Below are positions 60,840 to 64,000 of a stretch of DNA of 64,000 bases, one piece after another (the first letter of the stretch is position 1; the number at the start of each line of letters is the position of its first letter). The stretch is taken from contig NZ_JBGJZL010000001.1 of the NCBI RefSeq assembly GCF_042610375.1, forward strand, positions 372,001 through 436,000, in the 5' to 3' direction. The notes under the pieces were generated by a model. It was not told where the DNA came from. It saw only the letters and a list, made by a program, of their open reading frames with translations, and did not search any database. Made by a program: the position numbers and the translations under genes. The stretch comes from CTSoil-075 sp042610375 (lineage in GTDB: Bacteria; Bacillota; Negativicutes; DSM-13327).

Positions 60840-61442
60840 TTACTTGTATATTTTTACACGTTGTTCTAAAGCTTGGAACTCTTTAGGAGCAGCTTCGGCA
60901 ACTGGCTTGCCAAAAGGCATCTGAGCAATCATCTTCCAGTGAGTTGGAATATTCCACTCTGTTTTGACCGCATCATCAATCACTGGATTGTAATGCTGCA
61001 AAGATACACCCAAGCCTTCTATTTCTAAGGCCGTCCAAATAGTAAACTGCAACATTCCTGATGATTGCTCTGACCAAATGGGAAAGTTGTCTTTATAAAG
61101 AGGAAAACGTTGCTGCAAACTTTCCACAACACTTTGATCTTCAAAATAAAGAACCGATCCATATCCACTGCGAAATGCACCGTTGATTTTATCTTCAGTA
61201 GCTTGGAATCCTTCTACAGGTATAATCTTTTTCAATTCCCCTTTAACAATATCCCATAACCGCTCATGTTGTGCACCGATAAGAACGACCACGCGAGCAC
61301 TCTGGGAGTTAAATGCTGATGGTACGTGCTTCACTGCCTCGTTCACAATCTCTTGAATTCGCTCATCTGTGGTTATTTGCTCGTTACTAAGGGCATAATA
61401 GGTTCTTCTTGCTTTTACCGCATCAAAAAAAGTGTTTGTCAT
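60840..61442 (-). CDS. nitroreductase-family protein (Frm2/HBN1-like), 200 aa
   Basis: FMN-dependent oxidoreductase of the short Frm2-like branch: FFDAVKARRTYYALSNEQIT, HVPSAFNSQSARVVVL, and GLGVSLQHYNPVIDDAVKTE. The start is set at 61442 since GGAGG precedes it; the ATG at 61457 contains that site. Probably reduces nitro compounds, quinones or lipid-derived signals. It is the last gene of a three-gene minus operon (nitroreductase, pirin, nitroreductase), 31 nt after the pirin gene. Confidence 0.87.
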   Translation of the reverse strand: MTNTFFDAVKARRTYYALSNEQITTDERIQEIVNEAVKHVPSAFNSQSARVVVLIGAQHERLWDIVKGELKKIIPVEGFQATEDKINGAFRSGYGSVLYFEDQSVVESLQQRFPLYKDNFPIWSEQSSGMLQFTIWTALEIEGLGVSLQHYNPVIDDAVKTEWNIPTHWKMIAQMPFGKPVAEAAPKEFQALEQRVKIYK

Positions 61443-61473
61443 AATATATTCCTCCATTTTTTTATAGTAGTTG

Positions 61474-62172
61474 TTAGGCTTTTTTCATTTCTATGATCAA
61501 TACATGGGTTGTTTCCAATGCTTTGATTCGAAGGGGCTCCCCTACACTTTCTAGAGCATCTTTTGCGTTTAATTCTACACCATTAATATCAGAACTTCCT
61601 TCAATCTGAACTACATAAGCTTGTCGATCCTTTTTAACATTAAAATCTCGTTCTAGCCCTTTATCCAGTTCTAAAGCGTAAAAGTTGGCATCTGCATTTA
61701 ACCGAACTGGCGCTCCCCCCTCTTCTGATGAGACTAGGTGTAATAATTTGTTTTTTCTTAAATCCCACTCATATCTGTAATCTCCATACTGGGGATTTAA
61801 TCCTTTTTGATTAGGTTTTATCCAAATTTGCAAGAAACGTGATGTCTGTAATCCTAAATTATGTTCACTATGAAAAACGCCTGTACCAGCACTCATATAC
61901 TGGATGTGTCCACGAGAAATGGTATTCTTATTACCCATGCTATCGCCGTGGGTTAGTTCGCCATCGATGACATAAGATACAATTTCCATGTCACGGTGGG
62001 GGTGCATTTCAAAGCCAGTATGGGATTCCACTAAATCATCATTCACAACCCGTAAAACTCCAAAATCCATCCGCTCTGAGTTATGGTATTCAGCAAAGGA
62101 AAAGTGAAACAGGCTTTTTAACCAACCGTGATCTGCTCTTCCATGCTTAGCTGCTGGATATTTCTTTACCAT
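61474..62172 (-). CDS. pirin-family protein, 232 aa
   Basis: Bicupin of the pirin/YhhW family. The metal-binding motif FEMHPHRDMEIVSYVIDGELTH with later HYMSAGTGVFHSEHN is intact, so Fe or another metal is probably bound in the N-terminal cupin. The C-terminal cupin is more divergent. Bacterial pirins such as YhhW show quercetinase activity; the in vivo role is uncertain. It sits between two nitroreductase genes, suggesting a stress or detoxification operon. Confidence 0.9.
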   Translation of the reverse strand: MVKKYPAAKHGRADHGWLKSLFHFSFAEYHNSERMDFGVLRVVNDDLVESHTGFEMHPHRDMEIVSYVIDGELTHGDSMGNKNTISRGHIQYMSAGTGVFHSEHNLGLQTSRFLQIWIKPNQKGLNPQYGDYRYEWDLRKNKLLHLVSSEEGGAPVRLNADANFYALELDKGLERDFNVKKDRQAYVVQIEGSSDINGVELNAKDALESVGEPLRIKALETTHVLIIEMKKA

Positions 62173-62247
62173 ATTATTTCCCTCCTTATCTTGATCAACG
62201 ATAATCCTCGTTATACTAAATTACTAACGTATTAGTAAAAAATCTTA

Positions 62248-62874
62248 TTATAAGCTGTTGTACGAAACATATTCTCCAATAGGTTTTCTGTATCCCCGCA
62301 TTCTCCGTTTCCCAGGGTTTTCTTTCCCCATTGTTACCAGAAGGGCAATTTCATATCTCTCAGGAATGTTAAAAATTTGCCGCACTTCCTCTGGATTAAA
62401 ACCAATCATCGGGCAAGTATCCCACCCTTTGTCTTTTGCGATAAGCATAAACATCATCGCTGAAAGAGAAGCATTTCTGACTGCCTCCATTCGTAGAAAT
62501 TCATCTCCACCACTTTCATAGAGATTGTTTATTCCTTCAATCGTGCTATTGTACTCATAGTTGTCCATAATACCTAGGTTAAGCATACCCGAATAAATTT
62601 TTTCAGCATTTTTATATGCTAATTTGTCACCTAAGACGATTATGGCAGCAGAAGCACTGTGTATCTTATACTGTTTAAATGCAGCATCACGGAGTTTTTC
62701 CTTTTTTTCTTCATCCGTAATCACTAAGTAATGGGTATGTTGAAGATTAAAACATGACGGTGAAAGCTTTAATAAACCAAAAATATCAGCAAAGTCCTCT
62801 TCAGGAATTTTTAATCCTTTTTCAAAGTTATTTGCCGAACGTCTTTCCTCAATAATTTTTTTAAATTCTGACAT
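62248..62874 (-). CDS. nitroreductase-family NAD(P)H oxidoreductase, 208 aa
   Basis: Start placed at 62874 behind GGGGGAAA; an earlier ATG at 62901 puts this site within the gene. It has the FMN-binding motif KIIEERRSANNFEKGLKIPE, then LKLSPSCFNLQHTHYLVI and GWDTCPMIGFNPEEVRQIF, with the C-terminal Arg-rich MRGYRKPIGEYV. Similar to NfsB/YodC-type enzymes. It is the first gene of the operon with pirin and the Frm2-like protein. Upstream (62880-63000) is AT-rich promoter-type sequence. Confidence 0.9.
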   Translation of the reverse strand: MSEFKKIIEERRSANNFEKGLKIPEEDFADIFGLLKLSPSCFNLQHTHYLVITDEEKKEKLRDAAFKQYKIHSASAAIIVLGDKLAYKNAEKIYSGMLNLGIMDNYEYNSTIEGINNLYESGGDEFLRMEAVRNASLSAMMFMLIAKDKGWDTCPMIGFNPEEVRQIFNIPERYEIALLVTMGKENPGKRRMRGYRKPIGEYVSYNSL

Positions 62875-63063
62875 AACATTTCCCCCTAATTTAAAGTCCA
62901 ATTTTTTTTAATCCAATTAGGATTTTTTCATTTCAATAATCGTAGTCCCTTTATCAACCAATGGTTGTATTCTATAATCTTAGTCAATGTGAGGTCTAGA
63001 AAAGATACGGGTATTATCTATTTTTTTATTATCTAGGAACCTTTTAGTAACCATTTGACAAGA

Positions 63064-63092
63064 AACGAGCTGGATCAATGATCCAACTCGTT
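63064..63092 (-). terminator. terminator-like hairpin after topB
   Basis: AACGAGCTGGATCA / TGATCCAACTCGTT, 14-bp stem with one mismatch (G-U on minus) followed by TCTTGTC on minus. Confidence 0.65.
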
Positions 63093-63147
63093 CCTTGTAT
63101 TTACGATTATTTTTTTTAACATTTCTCTGCTTGTATTTGGTACAATT

Positions 63148-64000
63148 TCAATTATCAATAAACTCCATGCTCCAGTTGTAGCGACTTGTGTTTTCATCTT
63201 TTGTATAATGAAAATAGGCTGCAAAGGTTGTTCCTTTTTTACTTTTTAGCCCCCGAAAACCTACCCGACCATTTTGCAGTAATAACTTAACCATTTCTGG
63301 CGAAACTTGTTTACCAAAACCCGTAATGTATCGATCATCTTTCCATATGGCAAATTTACAGCCATTTTTCCAATTGCTACAACCAAAACTTTTAGCCGTT
63401 TCCACTACAGGACTATTGCATTCTGGACACTGGCCCAATATTTCCACATCACTGGACACAGTACCTTTCGCGCCGAAATTTGGATCTTTTTTTATGGCAT
63501 TGACTGATTGATTGATAAACTCTACGATCATATTGATAAAATCGCTTTTTTGAAATTTCTTTTTTTCAATATCGGACAGTGTTTTTTCAAGTTTACCAGT
63601 ATACTCTAAATCAAACAAATCTGGTACGGGAAAACTTTCCACTAGCATTTTGCCAAGTTCAGTGCAAACAAGGCTTTTTCCTTTGGCTCTGACATAGCCA
63701 ACATCTTTTAATTTTTTTATTGTCTCAGCCCTAGTCGCCGGTGTGCCAATACTAAATCCACTCAGTATGGCGAGCATCATTTCCTCAGAATCTTCCTTTT
63801 CATAACTTTTCCCACAGGTCTCCATAACCCGTAACAAGGTTTTTTCGTTATGAGCTTTAGGGGCTTTACGCTTGATTTCTGTTACCTTTCCATTTTTGAC
63901 TACCAGCGGTTCCTTTTCTGTAAGTCTTGGCAAATTTACTTCTTTGACAGTTACCTTCTCTATCTTTTTCCATCCTTCAGTAAGCTGAACTTTGCCTTTA
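63148..64000 (-). CDS. topB: DNA topoisomerase III, C-terminal part (continues past the right edge)
   Basis: The frame remains open to the end of the window. Type IA topoisomerase core segments: MMLAILSGFSIGTPATRAETIKKL (the conserved GTPATRA helix), LVCTELGKMLVESFP, and YTGKLEKTLSDIEKKK. A C-terminal zinc-ribbon-type unit CPECNSPVVETAKSFGCSNW follows. The catalytic Tyr lies upstream, outside the window. The TopB assignment rather than TopA rests on the single C-terminal ribbon and the ending. Confidence 0.88.
   Translation of the reverse strand, partial: KGKVQLTEGWKKIEKVTVKEVNLPRLTEKEPLVVKNGKVTEIKRKAPKAHNEKTLLRVMETCGKSYEKEDSEEMMLAILSGFSIGTPATRAETIKKLKDVGYVRAKGKSLVCTELGKMLVESFPVPDLFDLEYTGKLEKTLSDIEKKKFQKSDFINMIVEFINQSVNAIKKDPNFGAKGTVSSDVEILGQCPECNSPVVETAKSFGCSNWKNGCKFAIWKDDRYITGFGKQVSPEMVKLLLQNGRVGFRGLKSKKGTTFAAYFHYTKDENTSRYNWSMEFIDN

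Overview
The window looks like chromosomal DNA of a low-GC, spore-forming, diderm Firmicute, most likely in the Negativicutes (Sporomusa/Pelosinus group). This is inferred from several things. The order yaaR-holB-ricT-trmN6-rsmI-abrB-metG-tatD-3D protein-rnmV-rsmA-yabG matches the Bacillus/Clostridia core. A sporulation protease (yabG) is present. There is a Selenomonas-type lysine/ornithine decarboxylase, and an HlyD-type exporter. No rRNA, tRNA or CRISPR array was seen.

Layout. (1) 1-7970 is an accessory island of decayed DNA. It holds hypothetical genes, two copies of an internally deleted REP-associated (RAYT/IS200-like) element, IS1182-type transposase fragments, and a three-gene cluster (double-HTH protein, small protein, HSDR_N-type nuclease). 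The island is bracketed by ~351-bp direct repeats carrying the 3' end of yabG, and it sits next to the intact yabG. (2) 7974-19844 is the conserved housekeeping block, almost all on the minus strand, with abrB and a glycosyltransferase on plus. (3) 19982-22674 holds a MATE transporter with a divergent LysR regulator and a small membrane protein. (4) 22789-33490 is a minus-strand sugar operon: LacI regulator, FucI-like isomerase, split transketolase, FGGY kinase, ribose-type ABC transporter with a DUF2291 lipoprotein, and an RbsD/FucU mutarotase. The gene content fits a transketolase-type pathway such as D-apiose use. (5) 33805-43976 holds a guanylate-kinase-like protein, two different amino-acid decarboxylases, a DegS-like kinase, a receiver-CpaE/MinD fusion, KdpDE and an XRE regulator. 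(6) 44296-49849 holds a FetAB-type exporter, an FMN-dependent alpha-hydroxy-acid oxidising enzyme and an HlyD/ABC-2 exporter. (7) 50072-57866 holds a YeeE/YedE transporter with a TusA-like protein, an AhbC/NirJ-like radical SAM enzyme, a DUF218 protein, an HD-GYP-like protein and two flavin oxidoreductases. (8) 58012-60604 is nitrogen control: amtB-glnK behind a leader with a terminator, then a structured leader and a small coiled-coil gene. (9) 60840-64000 holds two nitroreductase-family proteins, a pirin and the 3' part of topB.

Most transcription units end in very strong, often bidirectional hairpins, and these support the operon boundaries given. The best candidates for something undescribed are the HTH/small protein/nuclease cluster in the island, the structured leader at 60197-60306, and the chain of three hairpins upstream of fetAB. 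All functions are inferred by reading the sequence; no database search was run.
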